DNA of 64,000 nucleotides from Oegoconia quadripuncta (taxonomy: Eukaryota > Arthropoda > Insecta > Lepidoptera > Autostichidae): positions 14,200,865 to 14,264,864 of the forward strand of contig OX438750.1 of the NCBI GenBank assembly GCA_949316235.1, written 5' to 3'. Shown piece after piece: positions 22,186 through 34,774 of the stretch. Each line of letters begins with the position of its first letter. Position 1 is the first letter of the stretch. A program made the position numbers and the translations under genes. The notes under the pieces are model-generated. The model worked only from the letters and a program-made list of their open reading frames with translations, was not told the DNA's origin and searched no databases.

Positions 22186-22950
22186 ATATTAACAACCAAT
22201 AGTCAATTAGCGCAATCGACAAATTAAGATTGCCAATATGATATCTAGCAGACAGATGGCAGATATCAGGTTGTGGTAATAGCTTCTTGTAATTGTTGTA
22301 ATGCGTTTTAACTCAGATTAAACCTTCAATCGCGACATCTGTCAGTCAGTGCGACTGCGCTGAGTCAGTCGACGTTGATAGTGTCGTAACGTCGAGTTGC
22401 GCAAGCGCACACGTGCGACGACATTGATACTAAACTAGACTTGCACCACAGACTGCGTCTAGACGTGGACAAATGAGAATGCATTGATTTTTTTTTGTCG
22501 ATTGAAACGTAATCTTAGCGAGCGACTTGAATACAATTTAATTGACTAACATGGAGTATCAAGAAATGTGCTACCCCGATACAGCTTTCAGCCTGCGACT
22601 TCATCCGCGTGTATCTCGAAATAAATAGATGACAAAGCATAACATATACATATCACTCTGCCTAGTATAAGCTTTTTGTTAATGAAAGAATTTTCTGAAT
22701 CCGTAGTTCATTGTATTACATACATTTGCAAAGTGTGGACTTACGATAAATTATTAGAAAATCGAATTCGTAGATTTGTTTACATATGTGGGGTACCTAA
22801 ACTAAAAGTTTAGCGTAACTCATTAATAAGCCAGTTTACATTTAAAGTGATATATTTACAGCTTTTCGAAGTATTCTCCATTCTGAAATTTCGGCTGAAT
22901 TCCAAAACTCACCCACTTATATTTCCATAAGAGTATACCTAGCTACACAT
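22186..22950. other. Unassigned; CpG-containing patch at 22330-22440
   Basis: The patch has many CG dinucleotides and repeated TCAGT/TCAGTC (arthropod initiator-like) words. No ORF or splice site supports an exon. The remainder is AT-rich. Confidence 0.35.
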
Positions 22951-22951
22951 T

Positions 22952-23091
22952 GGTGTCGATTAGGATGTACACCAACTAAACTAAAACCAGTTTTAAAGTT
23001 GTACTGTCTCTTTCTCCCTGGAACAGTACGATGAGACGGCACCACTCCAAAACTGGTTTTAGTTTAGTTGGTGTACATCCGAATCGACACC
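22952..23091. mobile_element. 140-bp palindromic MITE, family H copy 1
   Basis: Ends GGTGTCGATTAGGATGTACA and, inverted, GGTGTCGATTCGGATGTACA. Arms run about 60 bp through ACCAACTAAACTAAAACCAG to a short loop with CTCTTTCTCCCTGG. The flanks ATT (22949-22951) and ATT (23092-23094) form a 3-bp target duplication. Two more copies in the window have the same boundaries. It fits a PIF/Harbinger-type MITE. Confidence 0.88.
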
Positions 23092-23553
23092 ATTGTCCTC
23101 TAAATGTAGTGAATTTGTGTACCAATTAGTTTCATATAGGTAAATAGGTACACTGTGTAGAGTGAATGATCGAGAGCTTGTGTTCTACATGTACTTCACA
23201 TATCACTTCTACTATACTCTGTACACTAGGTATAGGTACTTGCAAGTTACATAGTAGGTAGATATAAACAAAACACGCGTGACCTTGGCGCTTGTTTGCT
23301 TACGGTCTAGCCTGCAATGTATGTAGGCACCAACTTCACATTATAAATAGGTTCCACCCTGAAATAATTTGAGATAATGTAAACCAAATTGGACTTTGAC
23401 ATTGTACGATAAGGATAAAGAGGCTCTTTAAAGGAGAATGCATATCTCTTACACTCATGAAAGTCACATAATTGTGAGTTGGATTACTTTACAGATATTT
23501 TGTATACCTACTTACTAGATAAAATAATAAAGAAAGACATTAGATGTCATTAT

Positions 23554-23680
23554 TCTTGGGATCTTCAAGAGCAGAGTGAATAGGCATTTACTGGGATCGC
23601 GTGCTTCATCTTCGATCACATCGTCACTTTCCATCAGGTGAGATTGTGGTCAAACGCGAATCCAGCAAATCATAAAAAAA
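23554..23680 (+). mobile_element. LINE 3-prime end, family D copy 1
   Basis: CTTGGGATCTTCAAGAGCAG encodes LGIFKSRVNRHLLG, the typical last residues of some LINE ORF2 proteins. It is followed by a short 3-prime UTR with TCCATCAGGTGAGATTGTGG and CGCGAATCCAGCAAATCATA and an A-run. The second copy at 35514 matches nearly base for base. Confidence 0.72.
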
Positions 23681-23899
23681 GAAGGGGTAGACTAATAAGT
23701 AGGTACGGAGTTAAAGGTCAGAAGAGGCAAGAATTATAGATAACTATTACGTACCTACGGCTAGACAATGTAGGGAAAGTTGAAAAACAAAGAGAGGGAG
23801 CGGAAGACTGAAAGTTATGTAGCCAACATAAGGAGAAATCGCATTGGCATCGTGGTTGCCCATCGTGGCTTGAGATATTGTGACTCGACGGAGGAAATC

Positions 23900-24480
23900 G
23901 TTGGCGTTTTAGCTCTACAATGCTTTAAGCTTATAACGTAGAGGGTTAAAAAAACGATTGGAATCGCTATGAATCAATTAGAAACAGAATCGGAAAGTGA
24001 ATCAGAACGTCCTTCGCGTCCCCAAAGTTTTCCTGTTAAGTCCCCAGATACTAGGACATTACAATTTGATAGCATTCACACTATCTTATTTGGCGTTGAC
24101 TGTTTTAGCTCTACAATGCTTTAAACTTATAACGTAGGCGGTTAAAAAAACGATTGGAATCGCTACGAATCGAGGAGAAACAGAAGCGGAAAGTGAATCA
24201 GAACGTCCTTCGCGTCCCCAAACTTTTCCTGTTAAGTCCCCAGATACTAGGACATTACAATTTGTTAGCATTCACACTATCTTATTTGGCGTTGACTGTT
24301 TTAGCTCTACAATGCTTTACACTTATAACACACCTATATTTGTGTAGAGGGTTAAAAAACGATTGGAATCGCTACGAATCAAGGAGAAATATAATCGGAA
24401 CGTGAATAGTAACGTCCTTTCCCGTCCGAAATCTTTTCTTTCCCTTTTAAATCTCATTAGGACATTACAATTTAAAGAAA
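23900..24480. repeat. Tandem repeat, about 196-bp unit, 2.7 copies
   Basis: The block ACGATTGGAATCGCTA starts at 23954, 24150 and 24359, giving periods of 196 and 209. The second interval carries a 13-bp extra piece near 24330 (CACACCTATATTTGTG). Each unit has TTTTAGCTCTACAATGCTTT and GTCCCCAGATACTAGGACAT. The first two units are nearly identical and the third is diverged in its second half. Frames of 83-87 codons here are by-products of the repeat. Confidence 0.9.
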
Positions 24481-26435
24481 ATGATACTAGTCATGTTATG
24501 GCTGTCCTACGTAGTAGTAACAGTCACACTACCTTATCTATCGCCTACTACGCTATCTTAAATTACCGTTCAGTCATTTTTGTCATTTACAATAGCTACT
24601 TAAAGTACAGTAACATAGGTCGATGACCCAGTGTCCTTCCTTGTCAAACATAAGGTGTATACAGGTACAAATGGTACCATAAAATGTATTTGTGAACAAG
24701 TACATTATTCGGCTCAGTCACAAAAATGACTCCACACACAATCCGCTCCACCCATTACTTCAACTCTTAGGTTAAAAAAATTTAAGCGTCAACCGTTATT
24801 TCTGAATGTGTCGCCTTGCAATTTTTTTATAGACTAACAAGTACTGTTAGTAGGCTAGTGCCTTTTCAGCGTCATTCGGCGGAGAGGCGAGCGCGAGAGT
24901 CCCGTCTCGCATACAGTCAGAGTATTGCCACTGAAGGTCTGCACATTATATACACGTAGTGTTGCAACCTTAGACGAATTAGCCCGATTCTTCATATACA
25001 TAAAAATAAAAACATTGAGAATTTCTACCTGCCGTCGTCATGGTCTCTATCATTTTGAATTCTTTGGGATTGATAGAGATAGAATCAAATATAATTTTTA
25101 ATAATTAAACAAATAATAATCTGGAAATTGTCTACAGGCGTGATATAGAGTCCAGCTGATCCATCGCTACAATAATTAGTCTTGACATCGATAGAGGGTT
25201 AGAAATAGAGTGGACCCCAACGTTGTTTTGTCCGTATCGTTTTTCGTTGGTATTTCTCTTTGATTTGCCCTATCTGAACTGAATAAAAGTTTGTATTCTA
25301 TGATCCAGTTCTTCAAAAATGTTTCTATCTAAAAACATCTACAACCACGTTTTAATGTTTATTGGAAGCTCACGAAATTTTTTGTGAAAATGTATAAGCT
25401 CTAGGTGCTTCATTTGCCCATGTTTCATGGAAATACTCCCATTACCCATATTCCACTGTCCATGGGAAGATATTCATACTTTTTTGAAATGATTGATTGT
25501 GTATCTTATATAAATGGTATTCTGTAATTTTAAATATTTGCTCACCAAATAATTAGTAGAATAGCTTGGCACAATATAAGTTGTGTAACTACTTATTGTA
25601 CAATGCGTGACCCTATTCTGGCAAATAAATATTTCATTCATTCATTCTTTAGGAACGTTCCCTAATCACCAACATTTTGGGGTATAAGGGAAAAGAATCC
25701 CATTTTATAGGCTGATGGAGCCGCCAGTGAAAGATAATTCCTAAAAAACCTTATTGGTGGGGTAGATGGGAAAAAAAACTCATGGGGTCGTCAGTGGGGA
25801 CGTCGTTTCATGCTACATACCTCTGTCACAGATTACTAATAAATTACTAAAGTAACCTCTGTACATTCCTATGGCCGAATTTACCTATGTTTTATAGAAC
25901 AGTTATTTACAGATCATTCTTCACTACGAATGAACACACTACCTATCGTAAACATATCTTATTTGTTTACGATATCTCTCAACCTTCCTATTCTCGCGGT
26001 CATTACGAGGAAATGACAAGAATAACATTATTCTTCGCGAAACCGTCAGTCTGTCGAAATTCTCAACACTATATAATTAGTCATGCATGTGGCCCATCAA
26101 CGGAACCGTAAAATAGAGCGGTTCACATTATACTGGGGATAATTCAGGTGGCAGAATGACTCACGCCCTGAGTGTGCCAAGATAAATTAAAAAAAAATCA
26201 AAAACCCGTTGTGTAATGGCGGACGGAGTGGCGGGAAATGGTTTCGTTTCATACGTAAAACGTAATAATAGCGTTGGCGGATTTTTATAGCGTTCTAAAT
26301 CATACTTATTTTATTCGCTGTAGATTTCTTTATTATTTTACAGTTCTGGTTGTGTCTTAAAATATTGCATGCCAAAGAATTTTCATGTAATATAACCAGG
26401 AACTAGCCGGACTTCAATTAGGTATTATCGATAAG
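24481..26435. other. Mostly unassigned; LINE tail at 25590-25648
   Basis: The end GACCCTATTCTGGCAAATAA plus ATATTTCATTCATTCATTC is a LINE tail with an ATTC-repeat end, like the tail at 829. Around 24850-24950 is a CG-richer patch (GGCGGAGAGGCGAGCGCGAG). No exon or complete repeat is supported elsewhere. Confidence 0.45.
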
Positions 26436-26771
26436 TAGGGTGGCCATAACTTTTAGGAGTCAACACGGGACGTTTTCTTTTCTGATGCCTAAAACTCGAA
26501 CAACATTCAATACCGACACGCGGCTTTTGAACTATGTTTTATTTATATTTAACTACTTTTGCACGCATGTGCACGTAGTATGAGTTGTCTAACAGATGGG
26601 TATAGATCTGATTAGATTCGATCTTCAGGCTATCGAGCTCGCGCCCCTCACCTCTTTCTATATTTCCGTATTTTGTCGAAATACGGGACAAATACGGGAC
26701 ATATAGTAATACGGGACGGAATGGTCAAATTCGGTGACAGTTCCGTATATACGGGACGTACGGCAACCCTA
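26436..26771. mobile_element. Non-autonomous hAT-type element, 336 bp
   Basis: Ends TAGGGTGGCCATA and, inverted, TAGGGTTGCCGTA. The flanks TCGATAAG (26428-26435) and TCGATAAA (26772-26779) match at 7 of 8 positions, which fits the 8-bp duplication of hAT elements. The right part holds repeated ATACGGGAC words. No coding sequence. Confident as a DNA transposon, fairly confident as hAT. Confidence 0.75.
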
Positions 26772-26787
26772 TCGATAAAGCATCAAA

Positions 26788-26860
26788 CACAATACAATAC
26801 AAATACACTATATTGCACAAAAGGAGAATGTACATTTTACAAAGCATAATACTGTAAAGA
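26788..26860 (-). mobile_element. LINE tail on the minus strand
   Basis: ACACAATACAATACAAATAC followed by ATATTGCACAAAAGG is, on the minus strand, a TGCAATA...GTATTTGTATTGTATTG tail. The same tail is at 55395-55450. These are 3-prime termini of a CR1/Jockey-like LINE with no ORF left. Confidence 0.6.
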
Positions 26861-27191
26861 CAATTAATTCTTTTATAACTAAGTAACAAGTCAGCAGTGG
26901 ATGTCTTGTGGCTGATATGATGATGAACTTTATTTAATAATGAAACATTTGGGAAACACGGTTTGGTTATTTTAATTGAGTACTAAAAACAAATATATAT
27001 AGTATAGTTAGAAGAACTATCGGGAAATCACTTTGGAAAATAAAAAGTTATTCAACCGTTTTGGCGATACAAGACACAAACAGTGATAGATTTTAAACGT
27101 ATAACAAAATTAATCCTACAGTTTTGGATTATCCAGATTTTTCCGATAATAATACTTTCACTTTGCAAACGGACGCAACACGGTTAGATCT

Positions 27192-27401
27192 TCAGACGCG
27201 GGTTCGAACCCGCTAGGGGCATATGTTTGTATGAGGAATACAGACATATGTTCCCGAGTTATGGATGTTTTTCATTTATACATGTATTCATTTACAAAAA
27301 AAATGTATTTGTGTAGTTTATCAACCATCTGGTATCCATAACACAAGCCTAGATGCTTACTGTGGACCTAGATGGCGCTGTGTGTATGTGCAAAAAAAAA
27401 A
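27192..27401 (+). mobile_element. SINE family B, copy 2
   Basis: Forward copy from CGCGGGTTCGAACCCGCTAG, with CCGAGTTATGGATGTTTTTC, CAACCATCTGGTATCCATAA and GATGGCGCTGTGTGTATGTG, to an A-run at 27391. The head upstream of the B box is missing. Confidence 0.85.
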
Positions 27402-28010
27402 TAACACCCCTCTTGTTGCGTCGGCAGTTAATAAACCTGTAGCAATACCGGCCACCAGCAAACATCGCAAGGCATTGAGAGTTCGTGCACTTTCAACTAT
27501 GATTTCGAAATGAGCGTGGGACGGGACGTGTTCTGAATGTGACACAATACTGGCCCAGGAGTATCCTGTGATACTAGAATGTCTATCTTTTACATTTATC
27601 TATAATATGTAGCTATAAGAAATGAAATAATTTACAGAATAAACGATTACCCGAGGAACATATCAAAATAGATTTATTCGCTATCACCTGCCCTTTCATC
27701 CATTACCCTAAAGCCAACTTTATAAATCCGTCTGGGTACCACAAGAAGAACCCTTAACGCAATTGTCGTAAGACTGTCGTATGGTGCAAAAGGGAGTAAG
27801 ACCGGTTTGCGAGCCGTAATAATAGTTTGCTAAAAGCTGGAAGATTGCCAAACAGGGTACCGACCCTTAGTGGTGTTTGCGGATCGAGCTTGCATTGCTC
27901 TAGCAAGTGTAAAATGTGACAAATAGGGTAACACGTGTTGGTTTTATGGATTACTCGAAGAATTTTATTAGTTACTGATTCTACAAATGACCATATTAAA
28001 AGCGATTCAT

Positions 28011-28254
28011 AGGGTTTAGTTTATTCCGTCCAGTGACGCCCTCTTTGGGTATTAACTCTTTTTAAAAATAGGAATAAATAAAAAAAATCGCTCACCTGCA
28101 CTCCAGAACCTTAACTGTTAATTACAAATAATACCTAAATTGCTTTGATGGGGGGTTACTTTCCAGAATTCACGATAAAAGAAGTGGCCGTTTTTGTCAA
28201 TAATTTTCAATCTTAATTTATCCAATGAGGGCGACACTGGACGGAATAAACCCT
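28011..28254. mobile_element. 244-bp inverted-repeat element
   Basis: Left AGGGTTTAGTTTATTCCGTC and CAGTGACGCCCTC. Right, inverted, AGGGTTTATTCCGTCCAGTG and TCGCCCTC. The arms are about 30 bp with one 5-bp length difference. Non-coding. No clear duplication flanks it, so the superfamily is open. Confidence 0.75.
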
Positions 28255-29087
28255 CTTAATCAAATGATTAAGATTATGATTATGAAAAGATTATGATTGA
28301 CAAATGTCAAATAAACCGTTTTTATGCGGAAATCTGGAAAGAAACGAAAAATAACATCTACAGGTAATTGAACCGCCGAAAAACTCGCAAAACCACAAAC
28401 TAATTCCTAATAATAGTCTGTGGGAAGAACAACCCACTTCAATGCGATCCCTTTATCACCCAACTGCAGCATCAGCTCTCTCAGACATATGGTACAACTA
28501 CGCGCAAATATTAGCATAGTAACCCAAAAGCGGTCCGCCAACAAAGAGATCCCGTCCTCCCGTGAGTACCTTTACTCCGTCATCAAAATACCACCACCTC
28601 TAAAAATCCACGCTAATCTGTCAGGGGATCTCAGAGTAATCGGTTGTATGTAAACGAAAAAAAGATAGATACGCGCCGAATGGAGAAATCCTCCTTTTGT
28701 TATCCTTCCCTCGTAAAGGGGAAGGAACTAGGAGGCGGCAAGTCCACCATGATGACGCATACCTACCCAATCATAAAATATGACAAATCTCTAGACATAT
28801 AGAGTGGTAAAAGAATACATTTAAATTTTATCTTATTAAGTAGTTATTAAATTCCATGTATATTCTTCATGGTCCAGTAAAAATACGTAATTTTTCTGGT
28901 ATAACTTCCTATAATGTTCACAGTGGTAATTTTTATCTAATAATCTATGTTATTATTACTAAATACCGTAAGGAAGCTACCGATTTGTATCAATGTTCAC
29001 AAAATCACGAACTTTAAGATTAAAGGAAGTTAAAAGTGTTAACTTGGGCTATTAAAAAGAAATATTAAACTGACACTCAATAAATGC
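28255..29087. other. No gene recognised
   Basis: The 77-codon frame at 28420-28653 has no domain and unremarkable composition. The remainder is AT-rich. Confidence 0.45.
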
Positions 29088-29248
29088 CGGATGAACGGAT
29101 TTGGATGAAATTGGTACATAGGTACAATATACCCTGGATTGTGACATAGTATATTTTTAACCCGATGAAGTGAGTAGTTCCCGCGGTATAAACAAATTTC
29201 CGCGATAAAGTACGTCCATGCAAGCGAAGCCGCGGGCGGAAAGCTAGT
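29088..29248 (-). mobile_element. CTAGCTTTCCGCCCGCG-type dispersed repeat, copy 2
   Basis: Reverse copy ending GCGAAGCCGCGGGCGGAAAG and CTAG, and beginning GGATGAACGGATTTGGATGA. Counterpart of 6913-7085. Confidence 0.6.
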
Positions 29249-29734
29249 TAATAATAATTACAACCCCTGAGTACATCAAACACGTCGTAGGTTTGTGCAC
29301 ATTGTTAATCCATTCAGTAACTTGAGATATTGCAACCAAAGATATTTTAAATTATGAATATTCCTCTAACCAGCCGCGTGAAGCTTTAACATAAAATGTC
29401 AAATGGAATTGACCGCAAGGGTAAACCGCAGAAATAGATCGCTACAAGAGGTAACTAAATATGGCTGAAGTCGGCTGAACGAATTTAGATTTGCCACAGA
29501 GTCACAGCACAGCTTCGCACAGTTGGCACCATATTGGTTCCAAATGCAATAAACATTAAACTAATAATTTAATTACTCACGTACCTATACACTAACAAAT
29601 GATATTTGTGTAGATGTACATTACTACGTAGATAAATAAAAAAATGGTGGAGAAAATGGTGCTGCTGGTTGTAGTTTCGATCGCGTCTTCATTGTTGACC
29701 GAATGGTTAGATGAATAGATGAAAAAGTGAAATT

Positions 29735-29831
29735 TTGGGCGTCCCATCCAGGCGGGATTTGCGGGACGCGTCCTGAAACGGCTCTGAAAAATAGGACATC
29801 CCGCAAAACGGGACGTTTGGAACACTATAAC
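29735..29831. mobile_element. CGGGAC-rich hAT-like remnant
   Basis: GGGCGTCCCATCC, GCGGGATTTGCGGGACGCGT and CCCGCAAAACGGGACGTTTG resemble the subterminal CGGGAC words of the element at 26436. Termini are not clear. Confidence 0.45.
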
Positions 29832-29930
29832 TACCAGATCAATGGCGACTGGCTTAATGGTTTCGTAACCAAGCCAAAATAATTTAAAAAAAAATTAAAG
29901 GCTCTCTATGGCCCGTGCTACAGAATATTA

Positions 29931-30248
29931 CGGCTTTTTGGCGGGATCTCGGCGAGTGAAGTTGCAATTTTCTTTATAATTCTTATAATTTGTGCATTCT
30001 GACTTTTGAAGCTTAATATGGCAGGATATTGTGCAGCAAAAGTTAGTGATGGTGTACAAGTGAAGGGAAGTGTAAATTAAAGTGCTTAACGGAGCTTTCG
30101 GGTTCCCACAAGAAGCCGCCAAAATCTTTTGTAAAGCATTCTGCCACTTTACTGAAGAATGACTTGACCGTGACTAGACTCTGTATACAAGTACAAGACG
30201 AATTACTTGTTTTGACTGAGACTGACTTATAAATTGAAGAAAATAAAA
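29931..30248 (-). mobile_element. Dispersed repeat family E, copy 1
   Basis: Reads, on the minus strand, from CAGTCTCAGTCAAAACAAGT through CGTATACAGAGTCTAGTCAC-like text, AAGATTTTGGCGGCTTCTTG, CACTTCCCTTCACTTGTACA and CACAATATCCTGCCATATTA to TCCCGCCAAAAAGC. Other copies are at 40041 (+), 50625 (+) and 56090 (-). No reading frame is conserved. The class is unknown. Confidence 0.75.
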
Positions 30249-32640
30249 AAAAAACAGAATATTACTCAAGCAGAGATCTCCGCTTAAGGACAATTAAAAA
30301 GGGACAGCTTTATATAACTTGTATAGCCGCATCTCTTTCAAACTATGCTCGAACGCAGATCTACGCTTGAGCAACATTCTGGAATATAGGCCTTAGTTTT
30401 CTAATCTATGTTTTTTTTGCTGTGGGCGAGTTTTTTGAGGGGGCAATGTAGGCGAATTATGCTGCTATGGTTTGTAGCTTTAAGTTATCTTTACGATGTG
30501 TTAAAAAGTTGTCTACAATTAATTACAATATTTTAAGTACAAGTCCAAAATCGTTACATAAACTATAATAACCGTAGCAACAGCCTATAATTTGTTGTCT
30601 CCGCATAAATTCAGCTAATCTTTAAAAGCGAAGATAAATCCAATTCGATATTGGAATAGAATCAAGAGTTGCGTGATCGGCATTCATTTTATTTTTATCT
30701 TTTACATTCGAATAGGAAACATTTATATGTAAATTGTGGGAATTAACATTTTCACAAAAAAAAAAACTTCCAAACGCGCATGGTGTATAGGGTTTGAATC
30801 CTTTTATAACTTAATTTTATATTGTAAAGATTAAAATAAAATATGGATGTATTTTTATATTACATGTGAGCATTGTATGGTAGGTATTCAGTTTTTGAGA
30901 TGTGAATATCTACATCTTAAGTATGTACATCCTTTTACAGTATAGAGAATAGATGGCATAACATCTAAGGAGTCTTTGAAACTATAATAGTAGCAAATGC
31001 TTTGTTTAACTTTTAATATATTTCATGTTGACGACAATGGATTTGAAGTGAACTGGAAGACATGACAGTTTGTATAAACCACAGATAAAAATACCCTTTC
31101 ATTGTATGCCGTATCAATAAAGTGATTTCATGATTTGAGCATTTAAACAGTATCTCAGTTAATATCATCTCAATTTTGATATCGTTTATTAGTACTGAAT
31201 TGAATATTGACCAACACGTTTCAGGCTAAAATGGAAATCCATCACTTTCCTCGCGTATTCCAACTGCAGCTTTGTTTTACTGCCCATTGTGTGGAGTAAT
31301 TTTTATTAGCTCACACTGATTTATGGCCTAGATTAGACTCGCGCATCGGATCACGCGCCGACACGGCTCTAGATTTTAGATAATTATGCTAATGTTATGT
31401 TTTATTGGTTCAGAGAGTGACCACCTCTGAGTAGCCACAATACGAGAATTACTTTTTAGATGTGGGTTTCTTTAGAGAAGTAACGACCAATTGCGAGTCA
31501 GGACATCAGTTGTTTTATTGGTAGTTCTAAAAGTATAGTGCAATAACTTATCTTCAAATTACAATTTCGATTATTTCTTTAATATGCATAAAATTTTTAC
31601 TCTTTACCGGACTACAAATACCAAATACGTTGTCAGGTTTTTAATTTTTCAATACTTCACTTTTGTAATTAAATAACAAATCTTGGAAGTCAATTAACCT
31701 ACTTCTAAATTGTCGTATCGAAATGAAACTTGATACCTGCGAAGTAGGTATGTAGTTCGGATGACAATACTACAATTTGGTATCTTGGAGCTGATCTGAT
31801 GATGGAGCCAGTAGGTGGATAGTGGACATTTTTTTTCACCATAAAAAATATCCTATGACACTGGGGATCAATGCGAGCCGAACGACACTATGAAGTACAA
31901 AATCGGTCAGGCGGTTTAGGCTACAGTGTGCCAAATGTGAGTTTTGTCTCGTTTTTAACTTTACCATCGCGTTCGCGTTTACGAAAAAAGTCCCTATGAA
32001 AAAAATCGTTTTGCAAACTATCCGCTTGAGGCGCTGCACATTTCTCCATAGAAATCGTCACGTAAACGTGAACGCGGTAGTAAAGTCGAAACAAAACTCA
32101 CACATACATACACTCGAAAAACATAACTCTCTTTTCTGGGGCAGTAGGATAAAAACAATGCCATGATCAGAGCTTATTTGGCAGTCCTTTTTCCACCCAA
32201 GTACGTAACTCCCTCTTCCCATAGACACAAGTAGAATGTAAACCTCCGTAACAAGAGGGAAGTAGAACATGCTCCCTAGGTAGCTACTCTATGTACTATA
32301 ACGAGTAAATACACTGCTCTCCGCCACGTGTGCGTCACAGCGCGATCCTCTTTGTCAGTTTATCGGGGTGTTATTGGGGCAAGATAGAGAGGTCAGAGGT
32401 CTACGCGCGCGCAGTTCGATGAACCCTCTCCGTGTTACTTAGTAATTTTATTGACATCTCGTGTAACGTAAGTCGGTATCATAAGTCAGCTAATTGATAG
32501 ATTATCAATATTCTGTAACAAAGTAGACAAACGGCACACTTGTGGAATCGTCTCGGTGTTTGTTCTGTCACAGCCATTTATTTCGGAAATTATTTGACAC
32601 AGACAATTTAAATCTCGATCAATCAAAAAAAAAGAATAAA
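30249..32640. other. No gene recognised
   Basis: AT-rich. A short foldback-like pair GATCTCCGCTTAAG / GATCTACGCTTGAG lies at 30273 and 30358. The frame at 31836-32039 is unsupported. A CG-containing patch at 32320-32430 has no ORF or splice signal. Confidence 0.45.
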
Positions 32641-32644
32641 AGGT

Positions 32645-32990
32645 CAGAGCTGGTTCCAACACAGATTTACGGGAGTGAATTCTGGGTATGGAAGAAAAAG
32701 AAGTAGAATTAATGCATTGAGCAATGAGATCATTGAGAAGTAGTACCTATGAGGGGGTGATTTTGAAAGATAGAATCAGGAATAGTGTAATTAGAGAGGT
32801 AAGCAGTGTCAAAGAAAACGTAGTGACAAAGATGATGAAGGTATGCTGAGATGGATTAGTTAAACATGTAGAGTGATGAATGAAAGAAAACTAACGAAAG
32901 AGATATAGGTACCTACCTATGAAGCGAATGTGCATGGTGGTGTTGGTAGGGGAAGACTACGGCGAACGTACAAACCAATCATCCTAAAAG
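32645..32990 (+). mobile_element. RTE-type LINE ORF2 C-terminus
   Basis: Broken frames give IYGSEFWVWKKK, then RINALS, LKDRIRNSVIRE, SSVKENVVTK, RMNERKLTKEIY, VDGGVGRGRLRRTY. This is the order seen in the LIYGSECWVWQKK group of RTE ORF2 proteins. It carries frameshifts and is certainly inactive. Confidence 0.85.
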
Positions 32991-33234
32991 TATCACATGG
33001 GCTAAAGTGCCGCGGCGACATCTATTAGAAACTATTCACATTACAACAACCACGAAACCAACTACACTAGCTACTCACAGAGCAAAGTGTACTGAGATGT
33101 GTAGCAAAATTTCGGCCACATTGTTAATAGACGTCGTAGTATTGGACAGTAGCATCAGTCATTAATACAAAATTGTGCAAGTTCAAACCTCAGTAAATTT
33201 TCGACTATTTTTTTTTTTATAATGAAGTATATAG

Positions 33235-33582
33235 TTATATCTTCCTTTCAATAAATTTAAAGATACTATAAAACAGAAACTTATTAAGAAAGCATATTAT
33301 AAAATATCAGATTATCTAGATGATAAACATTCATGGACATAACAGCCCGTTCGCATAACCAGGCTATTTCACAATTAATAATGAAATATAATAATATAAA
33401 ATAATAATTAATAATTTTGTAATATAAAAACCTTTTTTTTTAAAGAGCAACCTCTCGAGTTTCTTGCTTGTTTTTCTCAGGGGAAAATTTTATGCAGTAG
33501 CTTAAAAAATGTAACATCTGACTATTTTAAGTGTACCCGGTGTACCTACAAAATAAAGCATTTTTTGATTTTGATTTTGAGT
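33235..33582 (+). mobile_element. Jockey/CR1-type LINE 3-prime end, family J copy 2
   Basis: CTTCCTTTCAATAAATTTAA encodes the start of the NKFKDTIKQKLIKKAYYKIS terminus. It is followed by the family UTR (GCCCGTTCGCATAACCAGGC, GAGCAACCTCTCGAGTTTCT) and the tail TTTTTTGATTTTGATTTTGA. It is about 90% like the 4225 copy by eye. Confidence 0.88.
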
Positions 33583-33745
33583 ACCATGATCAAATCGGGG
33601 ACGTCTTAAAGAAAGGCCAAGTCAATAGTACCCCAAACCGACGCGTGTATGAATAACATAATGAGAGTGAATGAAGCTAAAGAGGTGTGTCAGAATCGTA
33701 GCATGGAAATCTGTGGTCCTTGCCTACCTCTACGGGAAACAGGCG
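33583..33745 (+). mobile_element. RTE-type LINE extreme C-terminus
   Basis: The frame TYHDQIGDVLKKGQV, then NRRVCMNNIMRVNEAKEVCQ and NRSMEICGPCLPLRE, is the last segment of RTE ORF2 (DQIGDILKKGQ...CMxxLMxVxEAKEVCxDR). It starts exactly where the RTE piece at 32645 diverges, so it could be the same copy split by the family J insertion, but the intervening 245 bp do not align to either. Confidence 0.78.
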
Positions 33746-33990
33746 TGACGTACGTAGGTATGTAGGTACTAAAGGTCATCGTATGGGGTCATCATAGTAA
33801 CGCGTGTTGAAGCGCTATTTTATAAATATAGGTACCTACTTCTTCTTCAATTTAAGAGCTTTGCTCTTGTCGGTGGAGTAATGATCACCATAAATATACT
33901 ATTCAACTACAATTTAAAAGAATTGAATGTTGTTCAATTTATTTGTTGGAGACAATCTCGGTGAAACAACGGCACTGATTTCACTGAAAT

Positions 33991-34310
33991 TTATGCATAA
34001 CGGGTTGGTACTTGACCTCAATCACACCTGATGTTAAGTAAAGATGAGGGCGAAGGTGGAAGCGTATTGACCCGGAAACCCAAAATATTTGGGGAACTGG
34101 CTATCTTATCTCTGACAACCGGAACACAACAATTAACATTGCTGTTTGGAGGCAGATTTAAATAAATGGTGGTAGCTAGCCAGGCGGATATTTAAAATGA
34201 CCTACCATCAACCCAACCGAGTACTAAACATGTACCCCGCTGGGGATCGAACCCGCGACCTCCGATTCATAAACCCTATGTTGTTTACATCGAGCCACGG
34301 AGGCGGTTAA
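33991..34310 (-). mobile_element. SINE family A, copy 7
   Basis: Reverse copy with head CCGCCTCCGTGGCTCGATGT and B box GGTTCGATCCC. It lacks a poly(T) run at the left edge (TTTATGCATAAC), so the A tail has been lost or was very short. Confidence 0.9.
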
Positions 34311-34774
34311 ACCTACCTACTTAGTAAATAATGAAGGACCAGAATATTATGCAACAAAAGTGTAAATATTAGTATCTACATGACTGAGCAAGTGTCCCCA
34401 CAAGAAAAGGTCAGAACTTACGGCAATCACTGAAAATATGAATAATTTTAAATGGAGTTCGTATTATCCTCGACACTGGCAGACATACCCATACCAGAAG
34501 GTTCTCTGCCCTCTCGCCGAAAATTGTTTGCCAATATATTTCTTGTAATTTTATAAGGAATTGAATTTAATAAAGAATTATTGTAAGATACACATTAGAT
34601 ACAATTAACAACCAAAATTTAAACAGAGGTATATAAATATATCATAAGTAAAAATAAGCCGTCATTTCAGAGATTTAAATTTAAGTATCAACTTGCCCAA
34701 AAATCGGACCCCATGAGAGCGATTATTGGGTCGTTTGCTTTTGAAAGCGCATGCGAAAATTACCTATAAGTCCA

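Noticed and set aside
23900..24480. CRISPR-like array
   Set aside because: Units of about 196 bp are contiguous and lack the short-repeat, unique-spacer pattern; the genome is eukaryotic.
32320..32430. CG-containing patch as a promoter
   Set aside because: Only mildly CG-enriched, with no initiator, start codon or donor arrangement.
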